DNA of 64,000 nt from Pachyseris speciosa (taxonomy: Eukaryota > Cnidaria > Anthozoa > Scleractinia > Pachyseridae), in assembly GCA_016490735.1 (NCBI GenBank), contig JAEMWC010000021.1:2293501-2357500 (forward strand). Reading direction: 5' to 3'. The notes beneath the pieces were generated by a model that saw only the letters and a program-made list of their open reading frames with translations, ran no database searches and was not told the origin of the DNA. The translations under genes were made by a program, and so were the position numbers. The first letter of the stretch is position 1; each line of letters starts with the position of its first letter. Positions 54,180-64,000 of the stretch are shown in pieces.

Positions 54180-55160
54180 ATTGGTTTTATTGACTGTGAG
54201 AGAGGTCCAGAGGAACAGATCTTCATAGAGAAGACAAATCGTTTACCTGAAGATGCAATCTTAAACAAAGCAGGCCAGGGCATGAGGAGATGAAAGAAAA
54301 TGGCTTTTCTTGCAAAGCTTAAAAGGACAGACTTTCCCATACGAATCCAAAACATTTCCGCAGAGAATCCAAAAACCATTCCACCGACAATGAAATGCAC
54401 CACAAAAAGTCAAGCAAAAAATCGATGTAGCAATGCGTCCAATTCAGTGCGCCAAATTGACCGGTCATTGATTGTCAAAATTTCTCAAGAACCTGTTGGG
54501 TGTGGAACAGTTGGACCGTGTTTCCCGGATTGGTACCGGGGAAATATTAAGGCAGGGAATAAGGAAATGAAAAGAAGGAATGGCATTTCGAAAGAGAGTC
54601 AAAGATGTAAGCTTGAGGTGCTTCACGAGGCTAGTGTATTGTATAGCCTCGGCGATCATGCTGGGCTTCCTTTTCTTTTGGGCATTTGCACTGAACAGGA
54701 ACCATACTGTTTACTCTTTCAATTTCACGGCCATGGAGAGGAAAGCCTTACCCTTCACAAGGGAATCAGAGGCGAAGCCTACTAAAGAAAACAGCAACCG
54801 TTGGAGTATTTCAATGAGTTATTTGTAGTACTCTGGAATATATCCCCGGCAAAGGGTTTCTACATAACGACTTGAAATCTGACAATGTGTTACTTGAGCC
54901 AAAAGATGATAAATATCGTCCGATCATCATCGACTTTGGAAAAAAGCAAGCTAATAAAGGAACAGAAGGAATACAAGCGAAGCTATAGTGCTGAGTACAT
55001 TGCACCATAAGTCAAGAAAGGACACAAGCAAAGCCGGGCAAGGGATTTCCTTTCGTTTGGAAAAATGCTAGAAAGAGCAGTTCATGGCAGAAGTTTCGAA
55101 AGTTTATTTTCAAACGTTATTTGCAAGGCAAATGCGTTTTCTCCCGCGCTCAGGCCTTCC
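54180..55160 (+). pseudogene. Protein-kinase-like pseudogene
   Basis: Plus-strand fragments carry kinase landmarks in order: a Gly-rich loop 'GCGTVGPCF' (about 54,497), a Lys-containing strand 'NKEMKRR', an alpha-C-like 'LHEASVLYSL', 'HAGLPFLLGIC', then in another frame 'GFLHNDLKSDNVLL' (catalytic loop; His-Asn-Asp in place of His-Arg-Asp) and 'PIIIDFGK' (magnesium-binding DFG). An AP(E) motif is broken by a stop near 55,007. Several frame changes and stops make it inactive. The preceding array exon encodes a basic segment that could be the juxtamembrane part of a receptor-like kinase (inference). Confidence 0.7.
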
Positions 55161-55189
55161 TTTTTTTTTTTTTCTATTCAACTAGCAAA

Positions 55190-56775
55190 TGTACTCTGAG
55201 TATCGCTGGTGATTCGTAACATTTCCGTTAAACTCTTCAGAACGTTTCTATCGTACAGATAAAACCAGCAGAAACATTACGGTACAACACTTTAAGAAAA
55301 ATTCAGTCACTAGTTCGGGTTGAAATACTGAATTATTTAATAAACAGCCTCATCATTGTATAAATAACCTTTGATCATGTTCGGTATCCTGCAGATGTGG
55401 TCTGTGTTAGCTGCGATAGTTGGTGATATTAAAGTTTGCAAAAACTGTCAAGTAATGAAGTGTGACTGATAGCTAACATTGATTTAAGCAAGCCACGGTA
55501 GATTCGTAATGCTCCTTCCATCAACACTTTCTATTGTCCTCAGTTTTTACTGGGCATTTAAGTCGGTCATTTCAAATGACCGAACTCTAAGTAACTAACG
55601 CTTGCGGGATCAAGTAGGAAAGTAAAACATTATTAGAAATATGCATTAAACTCTTTTTAAGGTTACTTCCAGAACGCTTCTTACAGCGCTGTTATTAAAT
55701 AAGGCGAAATTAATTTGATTTGAGCATCTAAATCTCTAACTCTTTTAGTCATTATTCATCTATTTATTCATTCGATAACCAAATATATTTGTTTGTGATT
55801 TACTCATTTGCGTTATTATTTTATGGTTATCAAACGTGCAAGCGTAAATGATCGATACGTCAAGCTTAACTCCGCCCCTGTGTGTTTTGGCACTAAAGAC
55901 AGCCAGTTTGGCTCGTTCAAAGCTTCAGCCGGCGGCAATCTAATGAAGGTTAAGCTTGTTCATCTGTATGGCTATGTTTCCTGCTTGGATGGCCATGATA
56001 ACTATTGGTCTTACTAGGGCTGCGACTATTACTTGATAAATGGAAACGCGGATTATACCGACGTCTCTCTGACAACCGCCGCGGACAATATCCTTCAATT
56101 TCCTTTCAAGCAAGATTGGTAGAAATGATAAATGGACTCTGATCTCCGGATAGAGTTCGCGTTCTCCTCAGCTTGTCATGTCGATTTATGACACCCCTCT
56201 GGCGGTGGCCGCTGGTCAAGAACTGCGAGTGTAGTATACTCAGGATTTGATTAATGGCCCCGAAAGCGACAATGCGGAAGAGTCTCTGCTGATGTTTGTT
56301 AGCCATTTCATGTAACGCCCAAGCCTCGGCCTCCTTTGATTGTGTATGCCAAATTTAGCTGTAATACTAGAAAAGGAGAGGAATAAAAGAAAAAAAGCGA
56401 AAAGAGATATGAATATGTGAATGATCATAGCAGTTATGAACACTACTTAAGCAGTGGTGAAAGTAAAGTAAAACCTGAAAAAAAATTTAGGCTTCTAGGT
56501 GAGCCAGGGCAGCGCCCTACCACATGGGCCGAAAAGCCAACTGGAAGCTGGTCATTTTGATGGTTCGTAATATACCCGTGAGTGATGAACAAATGACTAT
56601 GAATGTATAAATAACATATATTTCAGCTGCGGATTAATTGATAAAATATGTGAGCGTTCATCGCAGTTATGAACACTACTTAACCCTTAAGGAGTAGTAA
56701 AAATAAAGCCTAAAATAAAATTCTGCAATGCTCATTCACATATTCATTCTTTAATCGCAAAGTTCAAATATATGA
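55190..56775. other. Right-arm-only insert with a decayed secreted-protein exon
   Basis: The left arm is contiguous across the point corresponding to about 55,190/56,775, so about 1.6 kb was inserted here or lost there. The insert holds the fragment at 55,808-56,306; the rest (55,190-55,800 and 56,310-56,775) is AT-rich without recognisable genes. Confidence 0.6.
55808..56306 (+). pseudogene. Decayed copy of the last exon of the secreted-protein gene
   Basis: The first 69 codons match exon 3 of the gene at 26,679-28,560: 'PVCFGTKDSQFGSF', 'GGNLMKVKLVHLYGYVSC' and 'YWSY'. After that the frame has stops, but fragments such as 'CDYY' and, on another frame, 'GRVSADVC' still align with the C-terminal half. 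No signal-peptide exon is next to it. It is a third relative of this family in the window and clearly non-functional. Confidence 0.75.
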
Positions 56776-57751
56776 TTTGCACACATTCAAGCGCACCACG
56801 TGAGAGGCGTGCGCGCGCGCAGATCTCTGGATATTTCATAAAGAAAATAAAGTAAAAACAATGAAATATGTGTGATTCAATTCATATTTGATAAAATGCC
56901 CTACGTTACAAATTTAATATTCTTTAAAATTTGATCAAAATCGTACCAGACCGTAATACAGTATTGTGTTGGAAAAGAAATCTCACGCTTTGGCTCTTAA
57001 TTATATTGATACCGATATTGTCGTTTAGAAGTTTAAGTCCATACTCAACAATTCTGAAGAGAAACAAAGGATATTGATTTTATGAACTACTAAGTTATTT
57101 CCGTTATCGGCGGCCATGTTGGTGGCCAGGAAAGAAAATTACCAATATGTCAGGCACAAACGAAGTCTTGTAATATTCGGAAAATTGTGTTCACTAGTAC
57201 ATTGTTCTGTCGAGTTCTATAAAGCAAGAGATTTTTTTGTTTGTTTGTTTGTTATTTTTTTGTCTTACCTGCCATTTAAGCACTCTTTTCATCTGAATTT
57301 CATTCACGAAAGCATTTCGTTTTTTGTTGTTGTAGCGAGCATGGTTCTATCCATAGCACTGTTTCCATATAATCTCAAAGCAAAATTTTAGTCCTTTTGG
57401 TCAGAGAAAATTATCAAAAGTACGGTCTGTAGGCAATACGCAGGCTCAGTTAACTGAAATTGTATAATTCTCGATGAACTGAATATTTTCCAGATCCAGA
57501 TAATAACATTTTCGTTCGTTACAACATTTTTTTTACTAAGTTCTAACATTACGCAAATTTCTCTTCACATCTGCCGTATACAGTGAGTACGGTTAGCGAT
57601 TTGACTGCCAAGAAAGGGGGTTTGAACATTTTATGACCCATGATAGGATTTTAGGAACTACAGCCATCATCAACGTAACCGTTTCCCCGTAGCCAAAGAA
57701 AAAAAGCTTCGCATGTTCCCCTCTAAACGGTTTACTTCTGATCATTAGTAC

Positions 57752-59268
57752 AAAACGTACAAAAACAAACTGAATCACACCTTGCGTTTGGCTAAGCGTT
57801 TGTATCATGAGAAGAAATTGCTAGATGTTTAATCAAATACCCATGCCACTTGGAAAATTGTAAATAAAGTCTTAAATAGAAAAAAGTTAAAGTCTCAAGT
57901 AAATACAGTGTTTAGATCAGATGATCTAGAAATCGCTGATCCAGCAGAAATCGCTGATAGGTTTTCCAGTTACTTCTCCAGTATTGGTCCTAACCTTGCA
58001 AAAGAAATTCAGTCTCCTCCGCGGTGTTCGCATAAAGACTTTCTATCCGGATCCTACCGAGAATCAATCTTCTTTAACCCAACAACAAAAGATGAAATTA
58101 TCACCATTGCTCAATCTTTTGCCTCCGGAAAGGCCGCTGGCTATGATAGTATCCCAATGTTTATAATTAAAGAATCCGTCCAGATTATTTCAGAGTCTCT
58201 GACTCACATTATGAATTTGTCAATTGCTTATGGTATTGTTCCAGATCAAATGAAAATAGCTCGTGTAGTACCCCTGTTTAAAGCTGACGACCCATCTATT
58301 TTTCATCAACTATAGGCGTATTTCAATTCTAACTAGTTTTTCCAAATTTCTTGAGAGAATCATCTTCAGTCGGATACTTGCTTATTTGACTAATTTACAT
58401 ATTCTCTATGATAATCAGTTCTGTTTTAGGAAAAATCACTCTACCGTTCTTGCTTTGATTAATTTGCACGATAAAATTTCGTCTGCTTTGGATAATGGTG
58501 AATTAGCGGTTGGCGTCTTTTTAGATCTCTCTAAAGCATTTGACACTGTTAATCATTCTATCTTATTCAATAAACTTGAACACTACGACATACGTGGCTT
58601 GGCCCTGAAATGGATGAAGAGCTATTTTTCAAATAGACTTCAATTTGTTGAATACAACGGTCATGTTTCTTCACGTACCAATATTTCGTGTGGTGTTCCA
58701 CAAGGTTCTATTTGAGGACCTTTATGTTTTCTACTTTACATAAACGATATAAAGAATGCATCTACATTATTACAATTGATCTTATTTGCCGATGATACCA
58801 ACGTTTTTTTTGTCTCATAAGGATGCAGATTGCTTGGCTAACATTCTGAATACTGAGCTAAATAAGTTGTCAATTTGGTTCAGAGTTAACAAGCTCTCAT
58901 TAAACCTAAAAAAAACTAAACTAATTTTTATTTAACGTACAGGTCATGATATTCAGCTTTTAATAAATGACCATAAACTTGATCAGGTAAAAGAAACAGT
59001 TCTCTTGGGAGTAATCCGAGATGAAAAGTTAAATTGGAAGTCCGAAATCTCACATGTGGCCAACAAAGTCTCTAAGTCTATTGGAACAATTCGCAAATCT
59101 AGTCTCTACCTGTCGACAAAATCTTTACGAACATTATATCTTTCATTAGTCTATCCATACCTTTTTTACTGCAACTTACTTTGGGCCTCTACTTACAGAA
59201 CTAACCTTGTTCGTCTTGTAATGCTACAGAAACGAGTGGTGAGAACTATAGCTAAAACCAATTCTATG

Positions 59269-59299
<31 letters not shown>

Positions 59300-59848
59300 T
59301 ATTTAAAAATTTGTTGACATACACCTATTACAACTAGGTTTATTCATGTACTCCTTTCAAAACCGTACTCTTCCTTTAAAATTCGATTGTAAATTTACCT
59401 TACAGAGCCAAATTCATTCGTATCATACAAGAAACTCTCATTCATATCGTTTGCCTTTTTGTCGGACTAATATCAAACAATTTTCCGTTTTTTACCAAGG
59501 ACCAAAATTTTATAACTCCTTAAATTCTGAGATCGTCAACTCGTCCTCTCCTGTTTCCTTTAAGGAAGCACCTAAGGCGTTTATTTGTAATAACTATTAG
59601 TAGTTTTAGATATAATGTGATTAAGTATTAACTTTATTTGCAGCTTGTAACCTGTTGTAATTGTATCCGTCGTCATGTTCTTTTTTCAAAATTTTATCTT
59701 GGAAAACAATAACTGAGGAGGCCTAATTAACATAAGCTTCATAGTTTCCTTTAGGTCTCCTCGCCATTGTAACTTCTATCCGTTTTATCTTTTTTGTTTT
59801 CCTTATAATAATGCTATTTATGGTTTGGCAAATAAATGAATAAATCGC
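57752..59848 (+). mobile_element. LINE inserted in the right palindrome arm
   Basis: The left arm runs straight from the sequence matching about 57,750 to that matching about 59,850, which bounds the insertion. The element begins in the linker before the RT (5'-truncated) and ends with a GGTTTGGCAAATAAATGAATAAAT tail. Low similarity to the LINE at 11.7-13.6 kb indicates another family. Confidence 0.8.
57785..59600 (+). pseudogene. Jockey/CR1-like reverse transcriptase, broken
   Basis: Motifs in order: 'ASGKAAGYDSIPMFIIK', 'RISILTSFSKFLERI', 'VFLDLSKAFDTVNH' (motif A), 'SCGVPQGSI' (motif B, followed by an in-frame TGA near 58,712), 'LFADDTNVF' (motif C Ala-Asp-Asp) and the C-terminal 'MLQKRVVRTI' block. 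Breaks include a frame change near 58,315, the stop after motif B, and a frame change near 58,815. The clade is given only by motif style. Confidence 0.8.
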
Positions 59849-60107
59849 ATTTGGCCGATGAATCACTTGCAAGCGTATTTTCAAAGTTTTCAAAATTGCC
59901 CAAGTTGCATAGCCTCAATATTAGGCGAGTCCTCTCAGAAGAAGCCATTCTTAAATCGATGACTGCTGAGCGGTTTGCCAGAGGAAGGGTTTAGGGCGCC
60001 ATTGAAGTGTTGATGCCTTTCCTTTGCGTATAATTAAATGGAAGGTGCATTCACGTTAAGTTTTCAAGCCAGCCACAGTTAAACATAAAATTAAGAGTGT
60101 TTTTTTT

Positions 60108-60118
60108 AAATAGAACAA

Positions 60119-60156
<38 letters not shown>

Positions 60157-60262
60157 TGATGATGATGATAATGATAATAACTGCGATGATCATTCACATC
60201 TTTAATAATAATAACAATAATAATTATAATAATAATATTAATAATAATAATAAAAGACCCCT
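60108..60262. repeat. (AAT)n / (GAT)n trinucleotide tract
   Basis: Mirror image of the ATT tract at 31,479-31,600, longer in this arm. Long open frames of Tyr/His or Ile across it are artefacts. Confidence 0.95.
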
Positions 60263-60368
60263 TAAAAATGTCATGAGGGACAGAAAACTTATCACCCACG
60301 AACACGCATTGATGTTGTGTTAAAGCAGCAGAATTTGCAGTCTTTTGAATGGACCTTAGCAGCACCCA

Positions 60369-60582
60369 AAATAGACTGCGAGTAGTCTCTAATTTGGGCG
60401 ATAGATTGTGGGGTGGGCGAAAGACACGCGCGCGCGCGAAGTTGCGAGGAGACGCGACAAGAATAAAGCGCCATTCTGGCGCTCCCCTCGCGTCGCGTTT
60501 CCTCGCAACTTCGGTCGCGCGCGTGTCTTTCGCCCGCCCTACAATCCATCGCCGAAATTAGAGACTACTCGCAGTCTACACC
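60369..60582. repeat. Complete GC-rich foldback element
   Basis: GACTGCGAGTAGTCTCTAAT at the left tip and its complement at the right tip (about 60,563-60,582) bound arms of about 95 bp that include GGGCGAAAGACACGCGCGCG. The core hairpin centres on CGCCATTCTGGCG. The damaged copy at the mirror position 31,232-31,385 shows that it was present before the palindrome formed. Confidence 0.85.
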
Positions 60583-61205
60583 CAATATTGCATGTTGTAA
60601 TTTCCTTCACAGAATACATGCACAAACACGTAAGGGAATATGGATATCTGATATCTGTCTGAAAACTAAATGCTCCTTTGGACTTACCCGGATTAGTTCC
60701 GTCTTAGAACTAAACCAATTATTCAATCAAGGCTTTAATGCTATGCTCTCATCCTATGTTATACTATGACAGCCATTCAATAACCTCACAAAATACACTA
60801 TACAATATATTCAGGCTTCTTAAACATCTTTAACGCTCGATCTTTCATTGGATTCTAGAAGTACACGTAACACTTGACACGTAAACCTAGCTCTCATTTC
60901 TCTTATGGCTCTGACGTAGAGCATCCGAAGAAATAGTCAGCAGATGATAGGTACAACTCTTTTTGGTAAAACTTGGAAGTTATTTCCTAGATCCTTGGGA
61001 GAAGAGAGTAGAAATAGTATTGACTTTGGGCGTGTGAGGTTCACAATGCCAATTTAATAAGTCCATGCTCTCTGCACAATTTACCCACTAAAAAACTAGT
61101 GAGTAATGAGTCCATGCTGGAATCGTAATAACGGGCTTACTTAATACACTCTCATTCAGTCTCGTGCCGAGAACGGGTACTGTTAAGAGATTTTCAAGTA
61201 TGGTC

Positions 61206-62028
61206 AAGGTTTTTCATCTTAATAATATACATGAAAAAATTTCTCGATTCTGATTGGCTAAGAGAAGTGCAGTTTTTAGGAAACACCGGTGCAGAAAAAA
61301 GGTAATTCGGTGCAGAAAAAAGGAAATACAGTGCAAAACAAGGTAAAAAACTGAGGATTCTGATTGGTTGATAAACAAAGGCGCTGCGATTGAGCCAATC
61401 AAACGCGGCCTCTGAATGGCGCAAAGTCTGAAGAGCTGCAAGCGACTCGGCGAGCCAAAACAATGGCTGGCTTTTTGAGCAGGTTTTCTTTCTTCGTGAC
61501 CGCAATAACAGCAGAGAAGCTGCAAAACAGCTCTAAAAAGGAGAAACGGCTGCGAAAAGCACTGTATTTTAGCTGTCTGTTTGGAAACAGTGGTGTCCAG
61601 AGAAGGGAATTACCGACGTAATTGGAATTACGAGTCCGTTGATGGCGTGACGCCGAGATTAATAAACAAACAAGGGCAAACAAGGCGAAGATAACGAACT
61701 AGAAAGCCTGAAGGTAATGATTACAGCGCTTGATAGACACTTAGCAAACAAAGTAGCCTTATAGCTATAGCCTGTAATTGTTTATCCAGTTTTCACAGCT
61801 AAAAACGCTTTAAAACATCGAGAAAACTGTTGTTTTGGTTCACCTTAGCTTCGTTGCGTTGCTTCTGCAACGTTAAGAAGCTATCTCGCAATTTTTTCAT
61901 GTATATTATTAATAAGTAATCACATGATTTTTCTCGTGCAATTTGGAAGAAATAAGCACTTGTAAATTTTTTCAAAGACCACAAATTGCACTCGCCCTAC
62001 GGGCTCGTGCAATTTTGTGAGTCTTTGA

Positions 62029-62064
<36 letters not shown>

Positions 62065-62098
62065 TCGAAATCATGTGATTACCTATACTTATTTTTCA
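61206..62098 (+). mobile_element. Right-arm insertion with a Crypton-like recombinase relic and foldback
   Basis: Absent from the left arm at the matching point (near 30,610). AATAATATACATGAAAAAATT at about 61,216 is complemented near 61,890-61,912. A plus-strand relic from ATG 61,463 encodes 'MAGFLSRFSFFVTAITAEK', and in shifted frames a later 'ESLKVMITALDRHL' segment resembles the DUF3504/Crypton-type tyrosine-recombinase relatives common in corals (inference). A second hairpin (61,900-62,090, around ATTGCACTCGCCCTACGGGC) ends the insert. Confidence 0.45.
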
Positions 62099-63016
62099 CG
62101 GCTCGGCTTTTCGTGCGTTATCTAACTTTGGAGTGTTAGAAGGTCGCACCACATTAGAAGACAACGATCCATTACAAATTGGATTAAGTCAGTATATAAA
62201 GGCAGAATCAAGCAACCTCTTTAACCAGTGTTATGCTCACTATGAATAAAACCATGCAACATCAAACATTCCAAATAAAAATGATAAGCATTAAACGAAC
62301 ATGTCGACATAAAAGTGGGCACCATCAGTGTCGACTCGTGAGACGGTTTGCCTTTCTTTGGGTGTTGAACTAGACGAAAACACAACAAAACAAGTGTCTA
62401 GTGAGTAGCTTGGTCGTTAGTTTTTGTACTTAACTTATCAAGGGAAACAACTGTTGCAGAAACTTACATGAACTCTTAAAAAGTTAAATTGCAAACAATA
62501 TAACAGTTTTTCTTGCTTAATAAACTTTTTCTTTACACCGAAGGAGTTAAAATGTAGACCACACAAAGAAAAATGACTGATTGCCGCATTTGCCTTTTTT
62601 GTTTGGAGGGACTCCTATGCATTGTAATTTTGATATTTAAAATAGCCAAATATCGCTTTAAATTTTCGCAATAACTAAAATTAATTCACTTTATTTTCTG
62701 AAAGGACTCAAAACGAGATCGGTAGGCGACTTCAGAAAAAAAAAAACACCTCGGAAATTTGGAATATAGCTCAATTGCTGATATGTATTTAAAACTTAAG
62801 TCACGATGGAGAGCTGCTTAAGCCGAGCTAGTTCGTGAGATAACCCTCCTTAAGACTATGCGCAAGTCTGGGAAAAAGGAAAAAAATACCTTATTTGTGA
62901 AAAGCAAAGAAAAAGTATAAAATAATGTTGGAGTACAATAAAGAACGAAGTAGTATAGTTTTGCAAGTTGCTAAATGTGTAATTTTTCCCTTTCAGATCT
63001 GTTGTTTCCACCGTTT
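62099..63016. other. Non-coding palindrome arm, upstream of the right secreted-protein gene
   Basis: No gene recognised. Collinear with the left arm except for about 180 bp (62,720-62,890) that replaces the SGNH insertion site region. An acceptor-like TTTTTCCCTTTCAG at about 62,983-62,996 suggests a 5' UTR intron end just before the ATG. Confidence 0.55.
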
Positions 63017-63904
63017 ATGTTCTTTACTATGAAGACTGTTGCCATTGTTTTGACAATTTGGTTTGTCGTTGGGAGATCAGAAGCTGGTCCCTTGCAACGT
63101 GAGTGACAATACCTCAGTCTTCTGACCATAAACTAACAAAGAAGTTTATCTGAGGGAATGCCATTTAATTAATAAGAGGAGGCGGAAGTTAGTATCATTT
63201 GGACAAAAGGCCCATGCAAAGCATCATTGTTGGCGTTTGAACACTGTGTTAGTGTTGATGTTATTTTTGGAAGGTGAAACAAAAACAACCCGGAGTTAAA
63301 GTAACCCAAAACGATATCTAAACGGGCCTAACATGTAGGACCCTGCAAAACGTTTGAATGTTTTTGGCCCACAATGATAGCAGCGTTTTCACCGACCTTA
63401 AGAATTAGGTATTTTGGCTAAGAATCGGGTTAATGCAAAGCACTGTATAATAGGGTCTTGAATATTATGTTTGGTGGATGGATGGATGGATGGATGGACG
63501 GGTGGATGGATGGATGGATGGCTGGCTGGATGGGTGGCTGGATGGATGGATGGATGGATGGACGGAAGGACGGACTGTTGGATGGATGGATGGATGAATT
63601 AATTGATGTTTATTTTTTCAAACGGACATTTAATAGGGGACGTTCTTAAGCAGTTTTTCCTTTCGTTTTTGATGGATGCATTTTACGATATTATAAAAGA
63701 TTTTTTATCACTCTGTTTAAGCCATGGTTTAAAGAATTAGGCGCAGCACATTGGGAACGTTGATGGAGACTGCAATTGTAATGCACTGTCTTTTTTTTCT
63801 TTTGTCTTTTGTTTGTTTATTTGCTTTAATTTCAGAATTGAAGGCACAAATTAGTGAATCGACAAAGGAAGGGAGAGCCCTGGCGCAGAACCAGTCTGAT
63901 GCAG
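63017..63904 (+). CDS. Secreted cnidarian protein, right-arm copy (first two coding exons)
   Basis: Exon 1 (63,017-63,098) encodes a signal peptide ('[12 protein letters not shown]') and ends at donor GTGAGT; exon 2 (63,836-63,904, 69 bp) follows acceptor TTTCAG and ends before GTTGGG. Lengths and phases equal those of the left copy, with several amino-acid changes in exon 2 and none that disrupt the frame. The intron holds an (ATGG)n tract. The last exon should lie just beyond the window. Intact start, splice sites and frames suggest a functional gene. Confidence 0.7.
63470..63600. repeat. (ATGG)n tetranucleotide repeat, intron
   Basis: About 130 bp of ATGG units with variants, the expanded mirror of the CCAT tract at 27,992-28,105. 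The open frame of repeated Trp-Met-Asp-Gly across it is an artefact. Confidence 0.95.
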
Positions 63905-64000
63905 GTTGGGTGTTTGGCTGAGAAAAAAACATGAAAACATGTGTCTTTACAAAATACTCACCATAGTCAAAAACAAATAAACCACTCTACTGGGTTATTG

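Larger units (their letters stand above)
44669..64000. repeat. Right arm of the giant palindrome (continues beyond the window)
   Basis: Reverse-complement counterpart of 27,597-44,668 with the landmark pairs given for the left arm. Insertions unique to this arm: about 55,190-56,775 (fragment of the secreted-protein gene), 57,752-59,848 (LINE) and 61,206-62,098 (Crypton-like element). The arms are otherwise collinear with many point and small length differences. Confidence 0.9.

Noticed and set aside
60051..60365. Minus-strand frame with long Ile, His and Tyr runs
   Set aside because: Translation of an AAT/GAT trinucleotide tract.
63458..63649. Frame of repeated Trp-Met-Asp-Gly
   Set aside because: Translation of the (ATGG)n microsatellite in an intron.

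Overview
The window looks like anthozoan cnidarian nuclear DNA (stony coral or a close relative; inference). It is AT-rich, has short-exon genes with GT-AG introns, and carries a repeat set typical of corals. None of it reads as bacterial. Most recognisable coding sequence belongs to mobile elements, many broken by frameshifts, stops or later insertions.

Region 1 (about 1.6-17.76 kb) is a decayed but gene-rich Maverick/Polinton (adintovirus-like) element. I can place a pX-like virion protein, an adenain-like cysteine protease, a zinc-ribbon protein, a protein with a parvovirus-type phospholipase A2 domain, minus-strand small ORFs including two adjacent paralogs, the C-terminal part of a penton-like minor capsid protein, a large unknown protein, a coiled-coil membrane protein, a candidate major capsid protein, an A32-type packaging ATPase, a row of small membrane proteins, a retroviral-type integrase, and the C-terminal end of a protein-primed DNA polymerase B. 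The ATPase is split by a LINE. The left flank holds an LTR-retroelement gag start with a lysine-tRNA-type primer-binding site plus foldback repeats. No terminal inverted repeats of the Polinton were found.

Region 2 (17.77-24.4 kb) is a nest. A foldback repeat is followed by a minus-strand DIRS/Ngaro-like tyrosine-recombinase retrotransposon (gag, RT-RNase H, start of the recombinase). This is interrupted by a TTAA-flanked inverted-repeat transposon that carries a truncated DEDDh exonuclease. The DIRS element lies downstream of a minus-strand multi-exon gene with a transposase-like core, whose 3' part is missing.

Region 3 (about 26.7-64 kb) is dominated by a giant imperfect inverted duplication. 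Its junction is near 44.67 kb and its right arm runs off the window edge. Each outer arm carries a copy of a small secreted-protein gene with a signal-peptide exon; the right copy is cut by the window end. The inner part of each arm is an array of about 3.3-kb units, each with a conserved hairpin and an exon encoding a very basic segment. In the right arm this array leads into a protein-kinase-like pseudogene. Insertions present in only one arm (a Penelope-like element, an SGNH-hydrolase element, a LINE, a Crypton-like element) postdate the duplication. A GC-rich foldback present in both arms predates it.
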